Source: Sphingobium cyanobacteriorum | GTDB taxonomy: Bacteria > Pseudomonadota > Alphaproteobacteria > Sphingomonadales > Sphingomonadaceae | NCBI RefSeq assembly: GCF_030580935.1 | Contig: NZ_JAUQOM010000010.1 | Coordinates: 57,446 to 121,445, forward strand | Direction: 5' to 3' | DNA: 64,000 nt | Position numbers and translations under genes: made by a program | The notes under the pieces: generated by a model | Told to the model about the DNA's origin: nothing | Databases searched by the model: none | Seen by the model: the letters and a program-made list of their open reading frames with translations, nothing else | Shown: positions 1 to 9,163 of the stretch, one piece after another | Layout of the letters: every line of letters begins with the position of its first letter | Position numbering within the stretch: the stretch's first letter is position 1

Positions 1-27
1 ATCCATGGTCAGGGGCGGCGGCCATGA
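1..27 (+). CDS. 3' end of upstream Cob gene (probably cobI)
   Basis: Only the last eight codons and a TGA stop are inside the window. The stop overlaps the cobJ ATG in an ATGA junction, which indicates a co-translated upstream gene on the same strand. In many alphaproteobacterial aerobic cobalamin loci the gene just before cobJ is cobI (precorrin-2 C20-methyltransferase), so that identity is inferred from position alone; the visible residues carry no diagnostic motif. Confidence 0.35.
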   Translation: MHGQGRRP

Positions 28-773
28 GCGGCTGGCTGGCCATTGCCGGGCTGGGACCGGGCGACGAAGCGCTGGTGACGCCGGAGGTGACGGTGGCGCT
101 GGCGCAGGCGACCGATGTGGTCGGCTACATCCCCTATGTCGCGCGGGTCGCGCCGCGCGCAGGGCTGGTCCTGCACCCGTCCGACAATCGGGTGGAGGGT
201 GAGCGGGCGGCCCATGCGCTGGCGCTGGCGGCGGCGGGGCGGCGCGTGGTCGTGGTGTCGTCGGGTGATCCGGGCGTTTTCGCCATGGCCTCGGCCGTGT
301 TCGAGGCGCTGGAGGCGGGGCCTGCGGACTGGCGGGATCTCGACATTCGCGTCCTGCCCGGCATCACCGCGATGCTGGCGGCCAGCGCGCGGGCGGGCGC
401 GCCGCTTGGCCATGATTTCTGCGCGATCAACCTGTCCGACAATCTGAAACCCTGGGATCTGGTCGAGCGGCGGCTGCGGCTGGCGGTGGCGGCGGATTTC
501 GCCATCGCCCTCTACAACCCCCGGTCGAAGGCGCGGCCGCAGGGGTTCGCCCGTGCGCTGGAACTGCTGCGGGCAACGTGCAGCGACGATCGCCCGATCC
601 TGTTCGCGCGGGCGGTATCGACCCCGGACGAAGCACTGAACATCGTCCCCCTGTCGCAGGCGATGCCCGACATGGCGGACATGCGCACGATGGTCATCAT
701 CGGGTCCAGCCAGACGCGGATCATTCCGCGCGCCGGCGCGCCGATCCTCTACACGCCCCGGTTCGCCGCATGA
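24..773 (+). CDS. cobJ: Precorrin-3B C17-methyltransferase CobJ
   Basis: A cytosolic SAM-dependent uroporphyrinogen/precorrin methyltransferase-fold enzyme of 249 residues. In the aerobic pathway CobJ methylates C17 and drives ring contraction to precorrin-4. The N-terminus shows the glycine-rich GLGPGDEALVTPEV stretch typical of the fold. A middle LPGITAMLAASA segment followed by LGHDFCAINLSD is characteristic of CobJ/CbiH rather than the other ring methylases. The ATG overlaps the preceding stop. Its 3' end overlaps the convergent cobK by 25 bases. The length is normal for a CobJ without fused partners. Confidence 0.95.
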   Translation: MSGWLAIAGLGPGDEALVTPEVTVALAQATDVVGYIPYVARVAPRAGLVLHPSDNRVEGERAAHALALAAAGRRVVVVSSGDPGVFAMASAVFEALEAGPADWRDLDIRVLPGITAMLAASARAGAPLGHDFCAINLSDNLKPWDLVERRLRLAVAADFAIALYNPRSKARPQGFARALELLRATCSDDRPILFARAVSTPDEALNIVPLSQAMPDMADMRTMVIIGSSQTRIIPRAGAPILYTPRFAA

Positions 774-1498
774 TCCAGCCAGCGCAGAATTTCATGGGGA
801 TCATGGACCTCCGGCCGGTCGGGCAGGGCAGGGCGGTCGATCATCAGCACCGGCAACCCCGATTGCCGCGCCGCGACCAGCTTGGCCTGCGCGCCCGTGC
901 CGCCGGCATTCTTGCAGACCAGCAGGTCGATGCCATGCGCCCGCATCAGCCGCGCATCGCCCTCGACATGGAAGGGACCGCGATCGATCACAAGCTGGTG
1001 CCGGGGCAGGACCGGCGGCACGACCGGCGCATCGACGAAGCGCAGGAGGTAGAAATGCTGCGGCCGCGCGGCGAAGGCGTCGGCGTGCATCCGGCCGAGC
1101 GCCAGCAGGATGCGGCGGGCGGGACCGTCCAGCGCGGCGATCGCGCCGGCAATATCGGGCACATGGGTCCAGCGGTCGCCCGCCCCCGCGCGCCAGGCCG
1201 GGCGCGTCAGGGCGACATGGGCGACGCCTGCCAGTCGAGCCGCCGCGACTGCATTATGGCTCATCGTCGCGGCGAAGGGGTGGGTCGCATCGATCAGATG
1301 CGTGACGCCGTGCTGGCGCAGATAGGCCGCCAGCCCCGCCACCCCGCCAAAGCCGCCGACCCGCACCGGCACCGGCTGCGCGCGCGGACTGTCCACCCGG
1401 CCGGCATAGCTGAGCACCGCCCGCTCGCCCTGTTCCGCCAGCAGCCGGGCGAGCGCGCTCGCCTCAGTGGTGCCGCCCAGGATCAGGATGTTGCGCAT
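749..1498 (-). CDS. cobK: Precorrin-6A reductase CobK
   Basis: NAD(P)H-dependent reductase converting precorrin-6A to precorrin-6B, 249 residues. The N-terminus MRNILILGGTTEA is the hallmark of the CobK/CbiJ family. DATHPFAATMSHNA follows around residue 95, and the C-terminal part has CKNAGGTGAQAKL, another family signature. A longer open frame extends upstream, but homologues begin at the MRNILILGG methionine. That ATG lies in a CATG whose other strand is the cobL start, so the two genes diverge from overlapping start codons. It is the only minus-strand gene inside the plus-strand block. Confidence 0.94.
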   Translation of the reverse strand: MRNILILGGTTEASALARLLAEQGERAVLSYAGRVDSPRAQPVPVRVGGFGGVAGLAAYLRQHGVTHLIDATHPFAATMSHNAVAAARLAGVAHVALTRPAWRAGAGDRWTHVPDIAGAIAALDGPARRILLALGRMHADAFAARPQHFYLLRFVDAPVVPPVLPRHQLVIDRGPFHVEGDARLMRAHGIDLLVCKNAGGTGAQAKLVAARQSGLPVLMIDRPALPDRPEVHDPHEILRWLDHAANRGV

Positions 1499-2702
1499 GG
1501 CTGATGGTCCGGCAAGGCCATGGCTGACGATCGTCGGCGTGGGCGAGGATGGATGGGACGGACTGGCGCCGCCAGCCCGCGCGGCGATCGATGCGGCGGA
1601 ACTGGTCATGGGACCGGCCCGGCATCTGGCGCTGCTTGGCGATCATAAGCGGCGGGCGATGGCATGGCCAGTCCCCTTCGCCGATGGTGTCGCGCAACTG
1701 CTGGCGCATCGTGGCCGGCGCGTGGTGGCGCTGGCGTCGGGCGATCCCTTCTGGTTCGGGGCGGGGAGCAGCCTGACCCGGCATCTGGAGCCGGGCGAGT
1801 GGATCGCGCACCCGGCGCCCTCCACCGTCTCGCTGGCGGCGGCGCGGCTGGGCTGGGCGGTGCAGGACATGGCCTGCGTCGCGCTTCACGCCGCGCCGGT
1901 GACGCGATTGCGGCCCTATCTCGTGCCGGGACGGCGCATCGTGGCGCTGCTGCGCGATGGCGCGGCGGTGGGCGATGTCGCGGCTTGTCTGCGCGATCAG
2001 GGGTTCGGCACATCGACCCTGCACCTGCTCGAAGCCTTGGGCGGCCCGCGTGAGCGGGTGCGGGTCATGCGCGCCGATGCGCCGATACCCGACGATAGCA
2101 CCCATCCGGTCGCGATCGGCATCGACTGCGCGGGCGGGGGCAGGGTGCTGCCCTGCGCATCGGGCATCGCCGACGACTGGTTCGACCATGATGGCCAGAT
2201 CAGCAAGCGCCCCGTCCGCGCCCTCGCCCTTTCGGCGCTCGCGCCCCGGCCGGGAGACATGTTGTGGGACATCGGCGCGGGATCGGGATCGATCGGGATC
2301 GAATGGCTGCTTGCCCATCCCGCCAACCGCGCCGTCGCGCTGGAGGCTGACCCGGTGCGCGCCGCACGGATCAGTGCGAACGCCAAAGCACTGGGCATGG
2401 ACCGGATCGAGGTGCTGGCCGGCCGCGCGCCCGACCTGTTGCCCGATCGCGTGCCCGACGCGCTATTCATCGGCGGCGGCCTGTCGCACGCATTGCTCGC
2501 CACGCTCTGGGCCAGGCTGCCTGCCGGGGTGCGGCTGGTCGCCCATGCGGTGACACTGGAGTCCGAAGCCCTGCTCGCCCGTTGGCAGGCGGAAAAGGGC
2601 GGCCATCTGTTGCGGATCGACCTGGCCCAGGCCGCGCCGATCGGGGCGCGGCGCGGCTGGCGCGCCAGCTATCCTGTGGTGCAATGGAGCGTCATCCTGT
2701 GA
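1497..2702 (+). CDS. cobL: Precorrin-6Y C5,15-methyltransferase (decarboxylating) CobL
   Basis: A two-domain enzyme of about 401 residues. The N-terminal half is a precorrin methylase (TIVGVGEDGWDGL, later ALASGDPFWFGAGS). The C-terminal half is a Rossmann SAM methyltransferase with DIGAGSGSIGIEWL. Together they methylate C5 and C15 and decarboxylate the C12 acetate to give precorrin-8. Two in-frame ATGs lie at 1488 and 1497. The second is chosen because it puts MADGPARPW directly before the conserved core and leaves AGGA about 8-11 bases upstream; the first would only add three residues. Confidence 0.94.
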   Translation: MADGPARPWLTIVGVGEDGWDGLAPPARAAIDAAELVMGPARHLALLGDHKRRAMAWPVPFADGVAQLLAHRGRRVVALASGDPFWFGAGSSLTRHLEPGEWIAHPAPSTVSLAAARLGWAVQDMACVALHAAPVTRLRPYLVPGRRIVALLRDGAAVGDVAACLRDQGFGTSTLHLLEALGGPRERVRVMRADAPIPDDSTHPVAIGIDCAGGGRVLPCASGIADDWFDHDGQISKRPVRALALSALAPRPGDMLWDIGAGSGSIGIEWLLAHPANRAVALEADPVRAARISANAKALGMDRIEVLAGRAPDLLPDRVPDALFIGGGLSHALLATLWARLPAGVRLVAHAVTLESEALLARWQAEKGGHLLRIDLAQAAPIGARRGWRASYPVVQWSVIL

Positions 2703-3064
2703 TCGTCGCCGGCTTCGGATGTCGCGCCGGCGCGAGCGCTGTGTCACTCCGCGCGGCGCTGGACCGTGCGCAACGGGGCGTGCCGCCCATTACCCTGCTG
2801 GCGGCGCCGCATGACAAGCTGCCCGCGCTGGCCCCGCTCGCAGCGACACTGGGCCTGCCGATCACCGGCATCGCGCCCGATGCGCTGACCGTCATCGTCA
2901 CGCCGACCCAATCCACCGCCAGCCTGATGGCGCGCGGCGTCGGCAGCCTGTGCGAAGCCGCCGCGCTGGCCGCCGCCGGACCCGGCGCGACCCTGATCGG
3001 CCGTCGCGTCATGTCGCCCGATCGGATGGCGACCTGCGCCATCGCCCAAGGACAGACCCCATGA
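2684..3064 (+). CDS. cobE: CobE / CbiG C-terminal-domain protein
   Basis: A small protein of 126 residues matching the CobE/CbiG_C family: [12 protein letters not shown] near the N-terminus and [20 protein letters not shown] near the C-terminus. CobE is present in aerobic cobalamin clusters; its precise role is unsettled, with binding or shuttling of a corrin intermediate proposed. The chosen ATG overlaps the end of cobL by 19 bases, and its stop overlaps the cobM start. The codon overlap and length fit other CobE proteins. Confidence 0.85.
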   Translation: MERHPVIVAGFGCRAGASAVSLRAALDRAQRGVPPITLLAAPHDKLPALAPLAATLGLPITGIAPDALTVIVTPTQSTASLMARGVGSLCEAAALAAAGPGATLIGRRVMSPDRMATCAIAQGQTP

Positions 3065-3846
3065 CCATTCACTTCATCGGTGCCGGCCCCGGCGCGCCCG
3101 ACCTCATCACCCTGCGCGGCCGCGATCTGATCGCCGCCTCGCCCGTCTGCCTCTATGCCGGGTCGCTGGTGCCCGTCGCGCTGCTTGGCCATTGCCCGCC
3201 CGGCGCGCGGATCGTGAACACGGCACCGTTGTCCCTCGACCAGATCATCGCCGAAATGGCCGCCGCCCATGGTGCCGGGCAGGATGTGGCACGGCTCCAT
3301 TCGGGCGACCTGTCGATCTGGTCGGCCATGGGCGAGCAGTTGCGCCGGCTGCGCGCGCTCGACATCCCCTTCGATGTGACGCCCGGCGTGCCCGCCTTCG
3401 CTGCGGCCGCGGCCGCGCTGGAGGTGGAACTGACCCTGCCCGGCCTGGCCCAGTCGCTGGTGCTGACCCGCACGCCGGGCCGCGCCAGCGCCATGCCGCC
3501 GACGGAAAGCCTGACCGCCTTCGCCGCGACCGGCGCGACCCTCGCCATCCATTTGTCGATCCACAATCTGGCGCAGACGGTGGCGGACCTGATCCCGACT
3601 TATGGTTCCGACTGCCCGGTGGCGGTGGTGTGGCGGGCGAGCTGGCCCGACCAGCGCATCGTCCGTGCGACGCTGGCCACCATCGAGCACGCCGTCGCCG
3701 GCAGCATGGAACGCACCGCCCTGATCCTTGTGGGCCAGGTGCTTGGCCTGCCCGACTTCGCGGAAAGCAGCCTTTACACTCCCGATTATGACCGTCGTTT
3801 CCGTCCGCAATCGGCGGCTTCGCGCTTTGCGGGGACAAGCGAATGA
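3061..3846 (+). CDS. cobM: Precorrin-4 C11-methyltransferase CobM
   Basis: SAM-dependent ring methylase of 261 residues that converts precorrin-4 to precorrin-5. It begins [20 protein letters not shown], typical of CobM/CbiF. It continues with CLYAGSLVP and, in the middle, [17 protein letters not shown] and [14 protein letters not shown], which match the SAM pocket of this family. The ATG overlaps the cobE stop in ATGA and the cobB start overlaps its own stop, so translation is probably coupled through the block. Confidence 0.96.
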   Translation: MTIHFIGAGPGAPDLITLRGRDLIAASPVCLYAGSLVPVALLGHCPPGARIVNTAPLSLDQIIAEMAAAHGAGQDVARLHSGDLSIWSAMGEQLRRLRALDIPFDVTPGVPAFAAAAAALEVELTLPGLAQSLVLTRTPGRASAMPPTESLTAFAATGATLAIHLSIHNLAQTVADLIPTYGSDCPVAVVWRASWPDQRIVRATLATIEHAVAGSMERTALILVGQVLGLPDFAESSLYTPDYDRRFRPQSAASRFAGTSE

Positions 3847-5150
3847 GCGTCCCCGGCCTGATGATCGCTGCGCCTGCGTCGGGCACCGGCAAGACCACGG
3901 TGATGCTTGGCCTGCTCCGCGCGCTTCGCGAGGACGGCCTGACCGTGCAACCCTACAAGAGCGGCCCCGACTATATCGATCCCGCCTTCCATCGCGCCGC
4001 CTGCGGCCGGGCGTCGTTCAATCTTGATAGCTGGGCGATGACGCCTGGCCTGCTGGACGCCATCGCGGGGCAGGCTGCGGGCGCGGACATTGCCATCGCC
4101 GAAGGATCGATGGGGCTGTATGACGGCGTGGCCAGCATCGGCGGGACCGGCCATGGCGCCAGCGCCGACATTGCCCGGCTTATGGGCTGGCCGGTCATCC
4201 TGGTGATCGACGTGTCGGGCCAGGCCCAGTCTGCCGCCGCCACCGCGCTCGGCTTCGCCCGCCTCGATCCCGACCTGCCCTTTGCCGGGGTGATCCTCAA
4301 CCGTGTCGCCAGCCCGCGCCATGAACGGCTGGTGCGGCGGGGCATGGAGGCTGTGGGCATCAGGGTGCTGGGCGCGCTGCCCCGGCGCGGCGACCTGGCC
4401 CTACCCGAACGGCATCTGGGACTGGTGCAGGCGGTCGAACATCCCGATCTCGACCGCGCCATCGTCGGCTATGCCGCATTCCTGCGCGCGCATGTCGATC
4501 TGGACGCGATCCGGCAGACGGCGCGCGGCGTGACCCCGGCTAATGCAGACAGCCTGCCACTTCCCCCGGCGCAGCGCATCGCGCTGGCACGGGACGAGGC
4601 ATTTTCCTTCACCTACCCGCATCTGCTGGAGGGCTGGCGGCGCGCCGGCGCGGACATTCTGCCCTTCTCGCCGCTGGCCGATGCAGCGCCCGCGCCGGAC
4701 GCCGATCTGGTCTGGCTGCCCGGCGGCTATCCCGAACTGCATGCCGGGCGGATCGCCGCCGCGTCGCGCTTCCTGAACGGTCTGCGCCATCATGCGCGGA
4801 CCCGCCCGGTCCATGGCGAGTGCGGCGGCTATATGGTGCTGGGTGACGCCTTGATCGACAAGGCGGGCGCGCGCCACGCCATGGCGGGCCTGCTGGGCCT
4901 TGTCACCAGCTATGCCCAGCGGCGCATGCATCTGGGCTATCGTCACGCGACCCTGCTGGCGCCGGTCGGGACGATCACGTCCGGCACGGCGCTGCGCGGT
5001 CATGAATTTCATTATTCGACCATTATCGCCCAGCCCGACGCCCCGCTCGCGCATGTCACCGATGCCGATGGCACGACCGTCCCGGAAACCGGGTCGCAGC
5101 GCGGCCAAGTGACCGGCAGCTTCTTTCACATGATCGCCCCGGCCCGATGA
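3843..5150 (+). CDS. cobB: Hydrogenobyrinic/cobyrinic acid a,c-diamide synthase CobB
   Basis: ATP- and glutamine-dependent amidotransferase, 435 residues, that amidates the a and c acetates of the corrin ring. The N-terminal dethiobiotin-synthetase-like domain has the P-loop [14 protein letters not shown] and the substrate motif [13 protein letters not shown]. The C-terminal class I glutamine amidotransferase domain carries the nucleophile in [12 protein letters not shown], and a histidine lies in the HEFHYS segment. The start overlaps the cobM stop (ATGA) and the stop overlaps the cobF start. Confidence 0.96.
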   Translation: MSVPGLMIAAPASGTGKTTVMLGLLRALREDGLTVQPYKSGPDYIDPAFHRAACGRASFNLDSWAMTPGLLDAIAGQAAGADIAIAEGSMGLYDGVASIGGTGHGASADIARLMGWPVILVIDVSGQAQSAAATALGFARLDPDLPFAGVILNRVASPRHERLVRRGMEAVGIRVLGALPRRGDLALPERHLGLVQAVEHPDLDRAIVGYAAFLRAHVDLDAIRQTARGVTPANADSLPLPPAQRIALARDEAFSFTYPHLLEGWRRAGADILPFSPLADAAPAPDADLVWLPGGYPELHAGRIAAASRFLNGLRHHARTRPVHGECGGYMVLGDALIDKAGARHAMAGLLGLVTSYAQRRMHLGYRHATLLAPVGTITSGTALRGHEFHYSTIIAQPDAPLAHVTDADGTTVPETGSQRGQVTGSFFHMIAPAR

Positions 5151-5902
5151 TCGACCTGACCCTGATCGGCATCGGCACGGGTGATCCGGCACAACTCACG
5201 CTGGCGGCGATCCGGGCGATGAACGCCGCCGACCTGATCCTGCTGCCGCGCAAGGGCGCGGAGAAAAGCGATCTGATCGCGGTGCGGCGGCAAATCTGCG
5301 CCGATGTGCTGACCGGCGCCACCCGCGTCGTGGCGTTCGACCTGCCCGTGCGCCGCGCCCAGGGCGATTATCTGGAGGCGGTGCAGGACTGGCATGATGC
5401 GATCGCCCATGGCTGGACGGCGCAGATCGCCGCGCATCTGCCCGAAGGCGGCCGGCTGGCCCTGCTCGTATGGGGCGATCCGTCGCTGTACGACAGCAGC
5501 TTGCGCATCGCCGACCGGCTGCGGGCGCAGGGCATGGACCTGCGCGTCACGGTCATCCCCGGCATCAGCAGCCTTCAGGCGCTGACCGCCGCCCACGCCA
5601 TTCCCCTGAACGCGCTGGCCGATCCGGTCGTCATCACCACCGGCCGGCAGATCCGCGACCATGGCTGGCCCGCGCAGGCGGACAGCGTGGCGGTGATGCT
5701 GGACGGTGGCGGCGCGTTCCAGGCGATCGATCCGGCGGGGGTCCATATCTGGTGGGGGGCTTATCTCGGCATGGCGCAGCAGGCGCTGATCTCTGGCCCG
5801 CTTGCCCAAGCCGGCGCGTCTATCGTCGCGCAACGGGCCGCGCTGCGGGCGCGGCATGGCTGGATCATGGATGTCTATCTGATGCGAAGGGAAACGAAAT
5901 GA
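5147..5902 (+). CDS. cobF: Precorrin-6A synthase (deacetylating) CobF
   Basis: SAM-dependent C1-methyltransferase of the aerobic pathway, 251 residues; it deacetylates precorrin-5 and methylates C1 to give precorrin-6A. The N-terminus reads LTLIGIGTGDPAQLTLAAI with LLPRKGAEKSDL, both diagnostic of CobF. The middle has LLVWGDPSLYDSSLRIA and VIPGISSLQALTAAH. CobF is specific to the oxygen-dependent route, so it supports an aerobic lifestyle. ATGA overlaps join it to cobB and cobO. Confidence 0.95.
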   Translation: MIDLTLIGIGTGDPAQLTLAAIRAMNAADLILLPRKGAEKSDLIAVRRQICADVLTGATRVVAFDLPVRRAQGDYLEAVQDWHDAIAHGWTAQIAAHLPEGGRLALLVWGDPSLYDSSLRIADRLRAQGMDLRVTVIPGISSLQALTAAHAIPLNALADPVVITTGRQIRDHGWPAQADSVAVMLDGGGAFQAIDPAGVHIWWGAYLGMAQQALISGPLAQAGASIVAQRAALRARHGWIMDVYLMRRETK

Positions 5903-6504
5903 GCGAAGCGGACGAAGCGCGCCACAGCGAAAAAATGCGCCGGAAGCAGGCGGCGCAGGCGAAGATCATGGCCAACAAGACACAGGAAAAGGGGCTGCTG
6001 ATCGTCCACACCGGCAAGGGCAAGGGCAAGACAAGCGCCGCGCTGGGCATGGTCGTCCGCGCCATCGGCCATGGCATGAAGGTCGGCGTCGTCCAGTTCG
6101 TGAAAGGCGCGATGGCGACCGGGGAAAAGGCGGTGTTCGACGCCTTCCCCGATCATGTCGCATTCAAGCCGATGGGCGAAGGCTTCACCTGGGACACGCA
6201 GGATCGCGCCCGCGACATTGCCCATGCCCGCGCCGCCTGGGACGAGGTAAAGCGGATGATCGCCGACCCGTCCTGCGCCATGGTGCTGGCCGACGAACTG
6301 AACATCGTGCTGCGCTACGACTATCTGCCGGTCGATGAAGTGCTGGCGGCGGTGAATGCGCGCCCCCCGATGAAGCATGTCATCATCACCGGCCGCAACG
6401 CGCCCGATGCGCTGGTCGCGGCGGCCGATCTCGTCACCGACATGGTGATGGTCAAGCATCCCTTCCGGTCGGGGGTGAAGGCACAGAAGGGCATCGAATT
6501 TTGA
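5899..6504 (+). CDS. cobO: Cob(I)yrinic acid a,c-diamide adenosyltransferase CobO
   Basis: CobA/CobO/BtuR-type ATP:corrinoid adenosyltransferase, 201 residues. After a charged helix of about 30 residues comes the P-loop IVHTGKGKGKTSAALGMV, then VGVVQFVKGA, and later MVLADELNIVL and HVIITGRNAPDALV, all classical for this family. The family transfers the 5'-deoxyadenosyl group to Co(I). The start codon overlaps the cobF stop (ATGA). A longer in-frame opening upstream lies inside cobF and is not used. Confidence 0.96.
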   Translation: MSEADEARHSEKMRRKQAAQAKIMANKTQEKGLLIVHTGKGKGKTSAALGMVVRAIGHGMKVGVVQFVKGAMATGEKAVFDAFPDHVAFKPMGEGFTWDTQDRARDIAHARAAWDEVKRMIADPSCAMVLADELNIVLRYDYLPVDEVLAAVNARPPMKHVIITGRNAPDALVAAADLVTDMVMVKHPFRSGVKAQKGIEF

Positions 6505-7148
6505 ACGACGCCCCGCCCGATTTCGATCCGGCCTTTGCGGACCAGTTCGATACGCTGTTGCGCTGGCGGCGCGACGTGCGCCATTTCCGCACCGATCCGG
6601 TGCCGGAGGCGGCAATGCAGGCGCTGCTCGCCACAGTCAGCCACGCGCCATCGGTCGGCCATGCCCAGCCCTGGCGGCTGGTGCGGGTGCGATCGGCCGG
6701 GCGGCGCGACCGCATCGCCGCCCATGTCGATGCGCAGGCGCGGGCGGCGGCGGACCGCTATACCGATCCCGCCCAGCGCGACTGCTATCACGCGCTCAAG
6801 CTGCACGGCCTGCGTGAAGCGCCGGAGATAATGGCCGTCTTTTCCGACGATCGCCCCGTCGCCGGCCATGGGCTGGGCATCGCCACCATGCCAGAAATGC
6901 TCCGCTATTCGACCGTGATGGCCGTCCATGGCCTGTGGCTGGCGGCGCGGGCGCGGGGCATCGGCCTTGGCTGGGTGTCGATCGTCGATCCCCCCGCACT
7001 GGGCGCGATGCTGGAAGTGCCCGCCGACTGGACGCTGATCGCCCTGCTCTGCATCGGCTATCCCGCCGCGCCGTCCGACACGCCCGCACTGGAGCAGCAT
7101 GGCTGGCAGGCGCGCGAGCCGCTGGCCGACCGGCTGTTCGACCGATGA
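6501..7148 (+). CDS. bluB: 5,6-dimethylbenzimidazole synthase BluB
   Basis: Oxygen-dependent, nitroreductase-fold flavoenzyme that fragments reduced FMN to the lower ligand DMB; 215 residues. RRDVRHFRTDPVP, SHAPSVGHAQPWR and GLGWVSIVDP are the conserved BluB segments. The best start is a TTG that overlaps the cobO stop; no ATG lies before the conserved core. Together with cobT and cobS it shows that this organism makes its own DMB in air and assembles true B12. Confidence 0.93.
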   Translation: MNDAPPDFDPAFADQFDTLLRWRRDVRHFRTDPVPEAAMQALLATVSHAPSVGHAQPWRLVRVRSAGRRDRIAAHVDAQARAAADRYTDPAQRDCYHALKLHGLREAPEIMAVFSDDRPVAGHGLGIATMPEMLRYSTVMAVHGLWLAARARGIGLGWVSIVDPPALGAMLEVPADWTLIALLCIGYPAAPSDTPALEQHGWQAREPLADRLFDR

Positions 7149-7176
7149 TCCCTTCACAACCAAGGAACCCAAACGC

Positions 7177-7584
7177 ATGTTGAAAGCCGTGGAGGATGGC
7201 CCCGCCGTGGTCGCCTGCAACACCTGTCGCCTCAGCACCGACATGCGCGAGGATGGCGCGGGCAGGCGCGGCGGCGCGCTGCTGGCCGACGCGCTCGCGT
7301 GTGCAAAGGCGGCCGACCCGCGCTATGCCGGCATCGCCGTGCAGCAGATGCCCTGCCTGTTCGCCTGCGCCGACCATTGCACCGTCCATCTGCGCGCGCC
7401 GGGCAAGGTCGGCTATGTGCTGGGCCGCTTCAGCCCGGACATGGACGCCGCGCGCGCCATCCTGGACTATGCGGTCGCCTATGCCGACAGCGCGCATGGA
7501 CGGGTGCCGTTCAAACAATGGCCGCAGGGGGTGAAGGGCCATTTCATTACCCGCACCCCGCCGCCCGGCTTCGTCGCTGAATGA
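7177..7584 (+). CDS. DUF1636 family metal-binding-like protein
   Basis: A 135-residue protein with cysteines in ACNTC near the N-terminus and in MPCLFACADHC in the middle, the pattern of DUF1636 proteins. These have a thioredoxin-like ferredoxin look and occur repeatedly next to cobalamin or cobW genes. An AAGGA sequence lies 11 bases before the ATG. The gene sits between bluB and cobT and its stop overlaps the cobT start, so a role in cobalamin or cobalt handling is likely by context, but no reaction is established. Confidence 0.8.
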   Translation: MLKAVEDGPAVVACNTCRLSTDMREDGAGRRGGALLADALACAKAADPRYAGIAVQQMPCLFACADHCTVHLRAPGKVGYVLGRFSPDMDAARAILDYAVAYADSAHGRVPFKQWPQGVKGHFITRTPPPGFVAE

Positions 7585-8597
7585 GCGCGTTTCAGGACAT
7601 TGCGGCTTTTGACGCCGCGCTGGCGAATCTGACCCGCGCCGATGCCGCCGCGACCAGCGCGGCGCGGGCGCGACAGGCGGAACTGACCAAGCCTGCCGGA
7701 TCGCTCGGCCGGCTGGAGGCGATCGCGCTGTTCATGGCTGGCTGGCAGGGGCGTGAACGGCCGCTGATGGCGCCGGCGCGCGCGGTCATCTTCGCCGGCA
7801 ATCATGGCGTCGTGGCGCAAGGGGTGAGCGCCTACCCCGCCAGCGTCACGCGGGCGATGGTCGCCAATTTCGAAAGCGGCGGCGCGGCGATCAATGCGCT
7901 GGCGAACGTGGCGGGGCTGGACCTGAAAGTGGTCGCCCTCGACCTCGACCGGCCAACGGCGGATTGCACGAAAGGCCCGGCGATGAACGAGGCGGAATGC
8001 CTGGCCGCGCTGTCCGCCGGCGCGGCGGCGGTCGATCCGGGCCTGGCCCTGCTGGTGCTGGGCGAAATGGGCATCGGCAATTCGACGGCGGCGGCGGCGC
8101 TGTGCGCGCGCAGCTTTGGTGGCGCGGGCTCTGACTGGGTGGGGCCGGGGACTGGCGTGGACAATGCCGGCGTCACGCACAAGGCAGCGGTGGTCGAACG
8201 GGCGCTTGCCCGTCACGCCGCCGCGCCGATGACCCCGTTCGAAACGCTGCGCCGGGTCGGCGGGCGGGAAATCGCCGCCATTGCAGGCGCGATCCTGCGC
8301 GCGCGGCAGTTGCGGGTGCCGGTGCTGCTCGACGGTTTCATCTGCTGTTCCGCGCTGGCGCCGCTTGCCGTCGTCGCGCCCGCGATCGTCGATCATTGCC
8401 TTGCCGGCCATGTCTCGGCCGAACCGGGGCATCGGCGGCTGCTCGATCGGCTGGGGCTGGACCCGTTGCTGGCGCTCGACATGCGGTTGGGGGAGGGGAG
8501 CGGCGCGGCACTGGCGGCGGGGATCGTCCGGGCGGCGCTGGCCGCGCATGCGCGGATGGCGACCTTCGCGCAGGCCAATGTGGCGACGGCGGGGTGA
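7581..8597 (+). CDS. cobT: Nicotinate-nucleotide:DMB phosphoribosyltransferase CobT
   Basis: Makes alpha-ribazole phosphate from DMB and nicotinate mononucleotide; 338 residues. Conserved pieces are LTKPAGSLGRLE near residue 35, AGNHGVVAQGVSAYP, GEMGIGNSTAAAA and the C-terminal AEPGHRRLLDRLGL, which contains the catalytic glutamate of the family. The start overlaps the DUF1636 stop in ATGA and the stop overlaps a GTG start of the following phosphatase. Confidence 0.96.
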   Translation: MSAFQDIAAFDAALANLTRADAAATSAARARQAELTKPAGSLGRLEAIALFMAGWQGRERPLMAPARAVIFAGNHGVVAQGVSAYPASVTRAMVANFESGGAAINALANVAGLDLKVVALDLDRPTADCTKGPAMNEAECLAALSAGAAAVDPGLALLVLGEMGIGNSTAAAALCARSFGGAGSDWVGPGTGVDNAGVTHKAAVVERALARHAAAPMTPFETLRRVGGREIAAIAGAILRARQLRVPVLLDGFICCSALAPLAVVAPAIVDHCLAGHVSAEPGHRRLLDRLGLDPLLALDMRLGEGSGAALAAGIVRAALAAHARMATFAQANVATAG

Positions 8598-9163
8598 GCG
8601 GTTTCCTGCTCCACCTGCTGCGCCATGGCGAACCCGAACCAGCGGGGCATTTGCTCGGTCATGGCGACTGGCCGCCGACCGCTGCGGGCATCGCCGCCTG
8701 TGTCGACCGGGCGCGCGGGCTGGACGTGGCGGCGCTCTGGGCCTCTGACCTCAGCCGCGCCGCGCTGGCCGGCGACGCAATCGGGGCGGTGGCGGGCCTG
8801 CCGCTGCGGACCGATTCGCGCTGGCGGGAACTGGATTTCGGCGCGTGGGACGGGCGGGCGGTGGCGGACATCGATCCGGCCGCCATGGCGCGTTTCTGGG
8901 ACGCGCCTGACGCTGCGCCACCACCGGGCGGCGAGCGCTGGTCGGCGCTGGTCGCGCGGGTGAGCGGGGCGATCGCTGCCTTGCCCCCGCATCCCACGCT
9001 GGTCGTCACCCATGGCGGGGCGATGCGCGCCGCGCTGGCGGCGCTGTGCGGGTTCAGCGCGGCACAGGCATGGGCGTTCGACCTGCCTTATGCAGCGCTG
9101 CTGTCGCTGCGGGTCTGGCCCGGCGACCGGCCGGCCGCGCAGATCGTCGGGCTGCGCACATGA
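8594..9163 (+). CDS. Histidine phosphatase, probable alpha-ribazole phosphatase
   Basis: Histidine phosphatase superfamily member, 189 residues, with the catalytic LLRHGEPEPAG motif close to the N-terminus, SDLSRAA, ELDFGAWDGR and a second histidine in VVTHGGAMRA. In cobalamin clusters this family (called CobC in Salmonella) dephosphorylates alpha-ribazole phosphate or adenosylcobalamin phosphate. The start is a GTG overlapping the cobT stop (GTGA). The stop overlaps the cobS start, placing it firmly in the nucleotide-loop assembly genes. Confidence 0.88.
   Translation: MSGFLLHLLRHGEPEPAGHLLGHGDWPPTAAGIAACVDRARGLDVAALWASDLSRAALAGDAIGAVAGLPLRTDSRWRELDFGAWDGRAVADIDPAAMARFWDAPDAAPPPGGERWSALVARVSGAIAALPPHPTLVVTHGGAMRAALAALCGFSAAQAWAFDLPYAALLSLRVWPGDRPAAQIVGLRT

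Noticed and set aside
749..1609. Longer cobK reading frame with a 37-residue N-terminal extension
   Set aside because: The extension lies over the cobL coding sequence and is unlike CobK; the family begins at MRNILILGG.
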